From contig NZ_CALPCV010000033.1 of assembly GCF_943193095.1 (NCBI RefSeq), positions 1 to 24,567 of the forward strand: a DNA stretch of 24,567 bases, written 5' to 3'. Source of the stretch: Parasutterella muris (lineage in GTDB: Bacteria > Pseudomonadota > Gammaproteobacteria > Burkholderiales > Burkholderiaceae_F). The notes below the pieces were generated by a model. It made no database searches and had not been told where the DNA came from. It saw only the letters and a list, made by a program, of their open reading frames with translations. This document shows, piece by piece, positions 8,203-14,984 of this stretch (its first letter is position 1; each line of letters starts with the position of its first letter). Both the position numbers and the translations under genes were made by a program.

Positions 8203-9051
8203 CTAGCTTCGGCTTCGACCTCTTGCTCTAAATTCAACTTTGGCTAAGGTCAGAAGGGATCTGACCCGAGCAATGCTGAAGCCGGTTTCCATTGCTATTT
8301 CTCTTATTGATCCGCCTTCGGAATACCGCTTAGCAACAAGAGCTGCAAGCGCTTCATTGGTGTCGTCACAAAGTCTCTGGTGTGGGTAAAGCGGCAGCAT
8401 GATCTCCTGACTCTGAGATTCGATTTCTCCGCCGGAATAACCGGGATAGCGTTTGCCTTTCGGCACAACGTCTTCAGAGGCCTCTGCACCCCAAACAATC
8501 CAATTGGGCCTTGGATATCTGGCAAACATTTCCAGATATGGTCCGGGAGAGCACGACTCAATCAAATCGTATTGTTCATCCGGTTTACGGGAATGCTCGC
8601 GCTTTCTGGTTTCAATCATGTTCACCTGAGAGCGTCCCGGCGGCAGCGTACGCATATGGCCTCTAACGCCGAACAAGAGAATTTCCGTCACATTCCTAAA
8701 GTAAAAACCTACGCCTCTTCCGTCCGGGCCTCCGTCTTTTCTTCGTTTGGCCCAAATAATATTGGAGACATAGCGGAATCCCCAACTCTTCATGACTTCA
8801 AGGCCTTCAGGGAGCAAAGCATTAGGTACCCAAAGATACAGATGAGAATTTTCATTTGCGCATTCCGCAACCGGTAAAGCCATAATTTCTTCTAGCGACA
8901 TGGTCGCATAACGGCCTAACCGCTTGTGCTCGGGAGCGACCTTGCCGGTACGGTTAGAAAACCGCCAAGGGGGATCCGCTAAAATTGTTTTAAACTTACC
9001 CGGAATTTGAGGTAATGCTTCACTCATTTGCTCGTTCCACAATCTGTTCAC
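8203..9051 (-). CDS. MT-A70 family DNA adenine N6-methyltransferase
   Basis: A 282-residue protein of the MT-A70 family, which transfers a methyl group from S-adenosylmethionine to adenine N6. The catalytic DPPW is at residues 26-29, followed by family segments such as HLYLWVPNALLPEGLEVMKSWGF and FARYPRPNWIVWG. Beyond the core, residues 225-282 look like a winged or simple helix-turn-helix segment (GGSIREIAMETGFSIARVRSLL), possibly for DNA recognition or self-regulation. The longest frame opens with GTG at 9051; ATG at 9027 (eight codons in) with GGAACGAG before it is an equally good start. It is divergent from a BglII/BstYI-like endonuclease gene 37 bp away, making it the protective partner of a type II restriction system. 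Confidence 0.85.
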   Translation of the reverse strand: MNRLWNEQMSEALPQIPGKFKTILADPPWRFSNRTGKVAPEHKRLGRYATMSLEEIMALPVAECANENSHLYLWVPNALLPEGLEVMKSWGFRYVSNIIWAKRRKDGGPDGRGVGFYFRNVTEILLFGVRGHMRTLPPGRSQVNMIETRKREHSRKPDEQYDLIESCSPGPYLEMFARYPRPNWIVWGAEASEDVVPKGKRYPGYSGGEIESQSQEIMLPLYPHQRLCDDTNEALAALVAKRYSEGGSIREIAMETGFSIARVRSLLTLAKVEFRARGRSRS

Positions 9052-9088
9052 TTAGCAATCATATTAACAGATCTTTATTTGGATCTTT
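9052..9088. promoter_or_regulatory. Divergent restriction-modification promoter with two RGATCY sites
   Basis: The 37-bp gap between methyltransferase and endonuclease contains AGATCT (9069-9074) and GGATCT (9081-9086). Both match RGATCY, the site cut by BstYI; AGATCT is the BglII site. The second also overlaps the presumed ribosome binding site of the endonuclease. If this system recognises such a site, methylation here could tie endonuclease expression to methyltransferase level. The same hexamers occur elsewhere in the window, so this may be coincidence. Confidence 0.4.
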
Positions 9089-9895
9089 ATGCAATTAACT
9101 ACTTCATACCAAAATACCTCTCTTCTTAACCTTCAATCAAAGTTCTGTTTTTTCGAAGTTCGAGACGCATCTGCTGTTTTATCAGCATCCTGCTCAAAAG
9201 AATGGGATGAATTTGTAGAAATTCTGGAAAAATTTACATTTTCCGGGGATGTTCTTCTCGCAAAAGGCGGAAACAAATCGGCTCTTGTTTCCGAACTGGA
9301 AAGTCTGTTCTACAAAAAAGGCTGGATGGAAACGCGAGTCGACTCAGAACAGATTTTGTACGAACTTCCTAAAACCGGTCGATTAACCGGAGAAAAAAAT
9401 AAAATCCTCAAAATTTCCGGGAAAAATAAGAAATTCCCAATTACAGGTAAAACTTCTTCACTTCAGACTATTGAAAGAATCAATCTCCTGACTAAAAAAT
9501 TCCCCGAAGCTCGCATTACTTCGACTTATCAAGAAGGTTACCAGGTCGACTGTTTAAAAGGCAGAGTTGCTATTGATATTGAATGGAACGCAAAAGACGG
9601 AAATCTTGATAGAGATCTTTCCGCATATAGAGCTTGGTATGACTTCGGTCTTATCGACGGAGCAATTCTTATCACCAAGGATATAACAGAATGCCGCAAA
9701 CTTATTCATGACCTGTGGCAAGACTACCTGTGCACCAATAACCTTCCTAAGAACACACTTCCACCTGTTGATCTGAAAACGTCAACAACAACCTCCAGCG
9801 ATAAAGCAGTTGAACGAATTAAGCGGGGAGATGCCGGAGGATGTCCGGTGTTGATTGTTGGAAGGATGTTGGGATGGAAGTCCGTATTCCCCTAA
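9089..9895 (+). CDS. BglII/BstYI-like type II restriction endonuclease
   Basis: A 268-residue protein matching the BglII/BstYI endonuclease family in its catalytic region: YQVDCLKGRVAIDIEWNAKDGNLDRDLSAYR, with Asp154 as first acidic residue and D163-I-E165-W-N as the second metal-binding pair, followed by KD and RDL and a later GLIDGAILIT strand. Members cut within GATC-centred hexamers. The gene is Lys/Asn/Ile-rich and A/T-richer than its neighbours, which fits recent acquisition, and it is divergent from a methyltransferase gene. The ribosome binding site is weak (GGA, 9081-9083), as might suit low expression of a toxic enzyme. The real recognition site is not determinable here. Confidence 0.75.
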   Translation: MQLTTSYQNTSLLNLQSKFCFFEVRDASAVLSASCSKEWDEFVEILEKFTFSGDVLLAKGGNKSALVSELESLFYKKGWMETRVDSEQILYELPKTGRLTGEKNKILKISGKNKKFPITGKTSSLQTIERINLLTKKFPEARITSTYQEGYQVDCLKGRVAIDIEWNAKDGNLDRDLSAYRAWYDFGLIDGAILITKDITECRKLIHDLWQDYLCTNNLPKNTLPPVDLKTSTTTSSDKAVERIKRGDAGGCPVLIVGRMLGWKSVFP

Positions 9896-9913
9896 GAAAT
9901 AGTTTTAGTGACC

Positions 9914-9934
9914 GGCCCTCGCATTTCGAGGGCC
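9914..9934. terminator. Hairpin between convergent endonuclease and metQ genes
   Basis: A perfect 8-bp GC-rich stem (9914-9921 with 9927-9934) around a 5-base loop lies between the two convergent stop codons. Neither side has a clean T-run, but position and strength suggest that it ends transcription from one or both directions. Confidence 0.55.
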
Positions 9935-9948
9935 AATCAAAGCACTGC

Positions 9949-10761
9949 TTACTGCCAAGCCGGCAGGACTGAACCCTGGAATTTCTCAATAATGAACTGT
10001 TTCACCGGTTCAGACTGGAAAGCTTTCACGAACTGCTGAACTCTGGGATCGTTCGCATTATTTTCGCGAGACGCGATAATAATCAAAGCAAACGGAGCAT
10101 CCTTAGATTCAAAGAAGAAGCCGTCTTTCTTCGGAGAGAGACCAGAGCTGATGACGTAATTCATCGGGATCGTCGCAATGTCCACATCAGAGAGGCTTCG
10201 AGGCAGCTGAGCTGCTTCGAGTTCTTTGAATTTGAGTTTCTTCGGGTTAGATACGATATCAGCGACCGTCGCATTGCCTCCGACTCCGTCCTTGATTTTA
10301 ATGAGACCCGCATTTTCGATCAGAAGAAGCGCTCTGCCCTCGTTGGAAGGATCGTTCGGGATCGCAAATGTAGCGCCTTCCGGAATATCTTTTACGTCAT
10401 GGATATTCTTAGAGTAAAAGCCCATCGGCTGAACTACAGCGTCACCGATCTTTTTAAGTTTTGTCTTCTGCTGCTTGTTAAAGTTATTTAGGAACGGTTC
10501 GTGCTGGTACACAACAACATCAAGAGCACCTTCATCCAAACTTTTGTTCGGTGTGACGTAGTCGGTAAACTCGACAAGCTTAACATTTAAACCCTGAGCT
10601 TTTGCAACTTCAGCAGCCTTCTGGACGTTCTCGGCATGAGGACCTGCAGTAGCGCCGACTTTCAATTCTGAAGAGCTCTTCTTATCACCGCAACCGGTTA
10701 AAAGAATCGGTGCCGCAATGGCTGCCGCCGCAATCAGCTTAATTAACTTAGATCTCTGCAT
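9949..10761 (-). CDS. metQ: MetQ/NlpA-family substrate-binding lipoprotein
   Basis: A 270-residue periplasmic binding lipoprotein. The signal peptide ends in a lipobox LLTGC with Cys24 as the lipid-attachment residue. The rest carries NlpA/MetQ family features: LKVGATAGPHAENV, VEFTDYVTPNKSLDEGALDVVVYQHEPFL, and IPNDPSNEGRALLLIENAGLI. These proteins deliver L- or D-methionine (or a related compound) to a MetNI ABC transporter. Neither the ATPase nor the permease gene is adjacent, so this is an orphan binding protein that relies on a transporter encoded elsewhere. The start has a CGGAG ribosome binding site. A 540-bp structured region lies upstream. Confidence 0.85.
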   Translation of the reverse strand: MQRSKLIKLIAAAAIAAPILLTGCGDKKSSSELKVGATAGPHAENVQKAAEVAKAQGLNVKLVEFTDYVTPNKSLDEGALDVVVYQHEPFLNNFNKQQKTKLKKIGDAVVQPMGFYSKNIHDVKDIPEGATFAIPNDPSNEGRALLLIENAGLIKIKDGVGGNATVADIVSNPKKLKFKELEAAQLPRSLSDVDIATIPMNYVISSGLSPKKDGFFFESKDAPFALIIIASRENNANDPRVQQFVKAFQSEPVKQFIIEKFQGSVLPAWQ

Positions 10762-11304
10762 TTTTATACTCCGTATTAAATAGAACTTTTTATAAGGATT
10801 TTGCTTCTGATATTTCGCCGGCTGTAGCTATAGATACACCAACGTTAGAGTTAAAACTTAGTTGTATTTAATTGTCCAGGCGGACGAAAAACAGAAGCAG
10901 GATTGAGAAAATTTGACAGGTACGCGCTTAGGCGTGCCTAAAGAAAATCACATTCGGCACATTCGATTCTGAGCAACACCAACCCCTTCGCTGTGCAGCG
11001 AATCAAATAAGGAGTTGATCAAAATAAAGCTCATTTAATGTGTCCTTTGAAATCGACAATTATTATTTTACGAATAAAAAAATCAAAAAAACGAAGATGC
11101 AAGAAATATTTTTTCTGCGATAGCTAATCTCATGAATAAGTCAGAGAATTACTTTGAATCCGGACATTAAAAAGTCGTGAGGCTCTTTGGATAGACTTGG
11201 TCTATGAACATGTTCACAACGGCTTTCGCATCCTGCTGAAACCCGCACTATAAAAGAACCTTCGCCATCATTCATAATACAGAAAACATCATTTCTCCCA
11301 AAAC
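10762..11304. other. Long divergent intergenic region between metQ and merR-like gene
   Basis: This 543-bp gap has no credible gene. Read on the minus strand (toward metQ) it holds three possible RNA stems: ATCAA/TTGAT around 11001-11018 with CTCCTTAT in the loop, TTCGCTG/CAGCGAA (10987-11002), and an 8-bp stem (10918-10925 with 10932-10939) followed by GTCAAATTTT. Two copies of ACACCAA (10836-10842, 10976-10982) match one arm of the dyad at 12118-12132. Toward the MerR gene are ATAGAC/GTCTAT (11191-11205) and a CRP-like site. No known riboswitch consensus was recognised. Confidence 0.45.
11203..11218. promoter_or_regulatory. CRP/FNR-family-like palindrome upstream of the MerR-type regulator
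   Basis: The site reads TATGA-ACATGT-TCACA, nine of ten arm positions of TGTGA-N6-TCACA, with the same N6 core as the site at 6974-6989. It lies about 87 bp before the MerR-type gene, directly next to a second small inverted repeat (11191-11205). Confidence 0.45.
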
Positions 11305-12111
11305 ATGCTCACTGTAAAAAAACTTGCGCAATCAGTCGGCGTCTCAGACGATCTCATTCGCCATTACACAGAATGCGGGCTGCTCAATCCTGTGGTCAAC
11401 ACTGAGAATCACTACCGCTTTTACGATGAAGAAGATTTTTTGTGTCTGTCTACAGCGAGATCTGTAAAAAATCTGGGCTTTTCTCTCTCTGAAGTTAAAG
11501 ATTACTTGGAGGATTCTGCTCAGGAGCGCATCGACAAACTCCGGCTGAAAAAGCAAGGGATTGAAGAAAATATCGAAGAACTGATAAAACTCAAAAATCG
11601 AATTGAAGAAGTCGAAAACTATCTCTCTTTGACAAAACTCTGCAACGGCACTGTTAAAGATGTTCGACGAGATTCCATCCACAGCATCTACACGTACAGC
11701 GCCTCAAAAATAAAGGCTCCGGATCCGAGGATCGTTAAAAGTTTCTCTGAACTTTTTCCATACACACATATTTCAATCAAAATTCCACTGGAGGAACTTA
11801 ACGATCCGAATTTCCAAGACGTCTATTCCGTTCAACTCGGCCTTGGACTCATCGCCAAATACGCAAGAGGCTTTAATGCCGATACTGCTCCTCCTGTAGA
11901 GTCCATTCCTGAAGGCAGGTTCCTAATCATCTACCTGAAGACCAGAGACATCCTCTCTTTATCCCCCGAAGAGATTCGTCCGCTGCTGAACAAAGCGAAA
12001 GAGCTCGGCAAAAGCTTTACACATCAGTCTTCAGGTCGGCTGCTCGCCATGGAGCGGGATGAAAAGGGATTTTTGTATTCCATCCTCATACGGGTTCGCA
12101 TCGGAGATTAA
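11305..12111 (+). CDS. MerR-family transcriptional regulator
   Basis: A 268-residue MerR-family activator. Residues 1-70 are the winged helix-turn-helix (MLTVKKLAQSVGVSDDLIRHYTECGLL, then YRFYDEEDF and VKNLGFSLSEVKDYL); residues 74-108 form a charged dimerisation coiled coil; the remaining 155 residues make a larger C-terminal domain of the multidrug-regulator (BmrR/GyrI-like) size class that should bind a small organic ligand. No metal-binding Cys pair like that of MerR itself is evident. The gene lies directly upstream of a flavin reductase gene whose promoter has the hallmark MerR geometry, so it very probably activates that reductase in response to its substrate or a related compound. Its own ribosome binding site is poor. 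Confidence 0.85.
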   Translation: MLTVKKLAQSVGVSDDLIRHYTECGLLNPVVNTENHYRFYDEEDFLCLSTARSVKNLGFSLSEVKDYLEDSAQERIDKLRLKKQGIEENIEELIKLKNRIEEVENYLSLTKLCNGTVKDVRRDSIHSIYTYSASKIKAPDPRIVKSFSELFPYTHISIKIPLEELNDPNFQDVYSVQLGLGLIAKYARGFNADTAPPVESIPEGRFLIIYLKTRDILSLSPEEIRPLLNKAKELGKSFTHQSSGRLLAMERDEKGFLYSILIRVRIGD

Positions 12112-12142
12112 TTGACCTTGGTGTTACACCAACCTTTACAGT
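12112..12142 (+). promoter_or_regulatory. MerR-type promoter with 19-bp spacer and perfect dyad
   Basis: -35 TTGACC (12112-12117) and -10 TACAGT (12137-12142) are separated by 19 bp instead of the usual 17, and the spacer holds a perfect 15-bp palindrome, TTGGTGT-T-ACACCAA (12118-12132). An over-long spacer carrying the dyad is the defining layout of promoters activated by MerR-family proteins, which untwist the DNA to realign the two elements. It begins right after the MerR-type gene stop and serves the flavin reductase. Confidence 0.85.
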
Positions 12143-12181
12143 GCTCGCATTGAATTATTATTTCTACCCAAGGTGAACACT

Positions 12182-13870
12182 ATGACTATCATCAAACTTG
12201 CTGCAGCGGCTGCCGCTCTCTGCACTGCCCTCCCTGCCCTTTCCGCCGACCTCAAGTCCGGAACATACGAAACCACCGGTAAAGGCAATAACGGACCTGT
12301 GGTTGTCAAGACAACGATTGACGACAACAAAATCAAAAGCATCGAAGTTGTTCAGAACTCTGAAACACCGATGATCGGCGAAACAGCGGTTAAAACACTG
12401 CCCGGCAAAATCGTTGAACGACAGTCGCTTTCTGTCGATGACGTTGCCGGCGCGACCAATTCGTCTAAAGCCATTAAGCAGGCTGTTCTGGAAGCACTCA
12501 AAAAGGCGGGCGGCGACGCTTCGAGCCTGAAAGAGAAAACTGTAGCTAAAGCAGCTACCAAAAATGAAGACAAAACCACCGATCTTCTTGTCATCGGCGC
12601 TGGCGGAAGCGGTATGGCCGCGGCAATCGAAGCGAAGAGCAAAGGATTGAATGTTATCCTTATCGAGAAGCTGCCGATGGTTGGCGGAACCACTGCGCTT
12701 TCGTCTACTGCGTTTAACGCCGGCGGAAGCAAAGTTCAAATGAAAATGGACAAACCGTATACCGCAGATGATTACTACAAAAAGCTAAAAGGCAAAGGAG
12801 AGGATGACGCTTCACTTCGCAAACTAGCCGACCTTTCCGGCCCTGCTGCGGACTGGCTTGTTGATATGGGCGCAGATCTGGGCAGAGTCATCAACGGTTC
12901 ACAGCATACGCCGAAGGATGGCGGCGCGCTTGGTTCCATGCTCGTACCTGTGATGAAGAAAAAACTCGACGAGCTCGGCATTGTCCCTCTGACCTCCACC
13001 AAGGCCGATGAACTCTACATGCACAACGGCCGCGTAGACAGCGTTAAAGTCTCTAATGAAAACGGCCATTACATCATTCATGCTAAGGGCGTTATTCTTG
13101 CGACCGGCGGGTTTGCCTCCAATCCAAAATTTGTCGCTCAGTACACACCGATGTGGGCCGGATTCCCGTCCACAGCCAGCCGCGGCGCTACCGGTGACGG
13201 TATTGTGCTGGCAGAAAAAGTCGGCGGAACAACCGACAAGATGGGACTTGCCGGTCCTCAGACCGTCGCCTACAACACCGGGAACGGCGCCATCTCACTG
13301 ACAAATGTTCGCTATAACGGTGCGATTCTTGTCAATGACGAGGGCAATCGTTTTGTCAATGAACTTTCTCTGACGCCGATTCTTGGCAAGGCCATCAAAG
13401 ATCAAAAAGGCGGCCACGCTTTCCTGATCTTCGATCAGGCTTCGATTGACCGGGCCGCACTAATGAAGAAATACAAAGCCGCCGGCTACTTCACAGAAGC
13501 CGCGACAATTGAAGAACTTGCCAAGAAACTCGGCATCAATCCTCAGAATCTTGAAAAGACTGTTGCGCTTTACCGCAAAGGCATGGATGACGGCGTTGAT
13601 CACGAGTTCGGCCGTAAAGACTCCCGCTTCAGCCGAATCGACAAAGCGCCTTACTACGGAGCGAAGATCAGCCCTGCAAGCCAAACCACTTATGGCGGCG
13701 TCAAGATTGATTTAGACGCCAGAGCTGTCGATAAGAACAACAAGCCGATTCCCGGTCTCTACGCGAGCGGTGAAGCCGCTGCGCAGTACGGACAAGGCGT
13801 CTCTATCGGCGTGATTCTGGGCAAACTTGCTGCAGATACCGCTGCTGAAGATATAAAGAAAATGAAGTAG
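12182..13870 (+). CDS. Exported FMN/FAD reductase, fumarate reductase superfamily (UrdA-like layout)
   Basis: A 562-residue periplasmic flavoprotein. A Sec signal peptide occupies residues 1-22 (cleavage after ALSA). Residues 24-105 are an FMN_bind domain with the flavin-transferase (ApbE) target D-D-V-A-G-A-T (86-92), where Thr92 should carry covalent FMN. From residue 134 follows the FAD-binding domain (GAGGSG, 139-144) of the FccA/UrdA/ArdA superfamily. I start at ATG 12182, 6 bases after AAGGTG, rather than GTG 12173. Oddly, every dicarboxylate-contacting residue of FccA seems lost: HHTMGG is SQTTYGG, the Arg after NE is absent (NELSLTPIL), and HGANRLGG is YGQGVSIG. It therefore probably reduces something other than fumarate. 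It lies under a MerR-type promoter and ends at a strong terminator. Confidence 0.85.
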   Translation: MTIIKLAAAAAALCTALPALSADLKSGTYETTGKGNNGPVVVKTTIDDNKIKSIEVVQNSETPMIGETAVKTLPGKIVERQSLSVDDVAGATNSSKAIKQAVLEALKKAGGDASSLKEKTVAKAATKNEDKTTDLLVIGAGGSGMAAAIEAKSKGLNVILIEKLPMVGGTTALSSTAFNAGGSKVQMKMDKPYTADDYYKKLKGKGEDDASLRKLADLSGPAADWLVDMGADLGRVINGSQHTPKDGGALGSMLVPVMKKKLDELGIVPLTSTKADELYMHNGRVDSVKVSNENGHYIIHAKGVILATGGFASNPKFVAQYTPMWAGFPSTASRGATGDGIVLAEKVGGTTDKMGLAGPQTVAYNTGNGAISLTNVRYNGAILVNDEGNRFVNELSLTPILGKAIKDQKGGHAFLIFDQASIDRAALMKKYKAAGYFTEAATIEELAKKLGINPQNLEKTVALYRKGMDDGVDHEFGRKDSRFSRIDKAPYYGAKISPASQTTYGGVKIDLDARAVDKNNKPIPGLYASGEAAAQYGQGVSIGVILGKLAADTAAEDIKKMK

Positions 13871-13882
13871 TACAAGAAGTTC

Positions 13883-13908
13883 GGGCGCCGATTAGGCGCC
13901 CATTTTTT
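13883..13908 (+). terminator. Rho-independent terminator of the FMN/FAD reductase gene
   Basis: Perfect 7-bp GC stem GGGCGCC/GGCGCCC (13883-13889, 13895-13901) with a 5-base loop and a six-T run (13903-13908). The T-run overlaps the stop codon of the convergent LysR-type gene. Confidence 0.95.
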
Positions 13909-14848
13909 ATCTTAGAAACCCCATCTTGCGGTATTTGTCGAAGCGGATTGCCACATTAGTTCTCTCACGCTCTTTCAGCCAAAGCGCGAATTTCACAAGC
14001 CTGCTGTTGGAGAGCGACTCTCTGCGGATCGCAAAAGTGACATGCCAAGCCGGACGGCTCCAATAAGGCAGTACTTGAACAACCAAACCGCTTTTAAGCT
14101 CTTTTTCAATCGAGGAAATAGACAGATCCACAGAAATTCCTTCACCCGCAAGCAGCGCCTCTTTACCGCTTAACACATCGCCGCTGAAAACAATCTCGCA
14201 ATAATTCAGCGGCACGGAGCGCGATCCGCAATGAAGCTCGTTTGTCATCGGATAGTGCCTGGAAGCACGGAGAATTAATGAGTGGTCGCTAAGATCTTTC
14301 GGAGACGTCGGTACTCCTCTTTTACGAAGATAGGCGGGAGCAGCAGCAAGAACCGTCCGCGCTTCATAGCACGGCCAAACCATTAAACCGTCTGTAGGCG
14401 GATGGTATGGAAGACAGACTAAATCGGCCTTGCGCTCCAATAAATCCTGATGATCCAAATCCGAAAGGACTTGGATTTTGAGTTTAGGATCAAGTTTTTT
14501 ATACAGCCGAATCGACTTTCTATAGGACGAACGAGAAATATTTACCGGAATACTCATCGTAATCAGCGCTTCTTCGCTCTTAACCGACTCAACCGCATCC
14601 AGGAGCTCGCTGTAAGCCTTTGTCAGCTTTTTTACTGCCGGGATGATCTGAATCGCTTCATTGGTAAGCTGAGCAGGACGGCGGTGATGATCGATCAGCT
14701 TCATGCCGAGATCGTTTTCCAGTTTCTGAATCAGCCGCGTGCAGGCCGGCAAATCTTTGTCCAGATCAATGGATGCGGAAGTGATTCCTTTTCCACTGCC
14801 GAGCTTCTCAATCAAAGACCAAATCTGCAGATTGTCAGCGGCATTCAA
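13907..14848 (-). CDS. LysR-family regulator, divergent from the Tat-exported flavin reductase
   Basis: A 313-residue regulator with an N-terminal LysR helix-turn-helix (residues about 5-65, somewhat divergent, with LGMKLIDHHRRPAQLTNEA as the typical end of the domain) and a periplasmic-binding-protein-like effector domain (about 92-290). The start is TTG at 14848, supported by GGGAGA six bases upstream; no ATG in frame fits. It is divergently transcribed from the flavin reductase/tetrahaem cytochrome pair, the usual arrangement for a LysR protein that activates its neighbour in response to a pathway compound. The second LysR-type gene at 19743 has the same N-terminal style, so the two may be related duplicates. 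Confidence 0.85.
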   Translation of the reverse strand: MNAADNLQIWSLIEKLGSGKGITSASIDLDKDLPACTRLIQKLENDLGMKLIDHHRRPAQLTNEAIQIIPAVKKLTKAYSELLDAVESVKSEEALITMSIPVNISRSSYRKSIRLYKKLDPKLKIQVLSDLDHQDLLERKADLVCLPYHPPTDGLMVWPCYEARTVLAAAPAYLRKRGVPTSPKDLSDHSLILRASRHYPMTNELHCGSRSVPLNYCEIVFSGDVLSGKEALLAGEGISVDLSISSIEKELKSGLVVQVLPYWSRPAWHVTFAIRRESLSNSRLVKFALWLKERERTNVAIRFDKYRKMGFLR

Positions 14849-14879
14849 AATTGTTCTCCCGAATGAGACTGTAAATAAC

Positions 14880-14916
14880 TTGTGAAAAACACAAATAGAT
14901 TCTTAATTTGCTATTT
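14880..14916. promoter_or_regulatory. Likely LysR-type binding region
   Basis: TTGTG-AAAAA-CACAA (14880-14894) is a perfect inverted repeat with the T-N11-A form of LysR boxes. It is followed by a second inverted pair AAATAG/CTATTT (14893-14898, 14911-14916). Both lie in the 136-bp divergent gap between the LysR gene and the reductase gene, where an activator would bind. Confidence 0.55.
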
Positions 14917-14984
14917 CAAGCATAGCGGCGCAGCTCTAAGATTTGAAGGGTAGTTAACACTAATACAAACCAAGGAGAACTTCT

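Noticed and set aside
10762..11304. SAM or other known riboswitch upstream of metQ
   Set aside because: Stems are present but none matches a riboswitch core that I can recognise.
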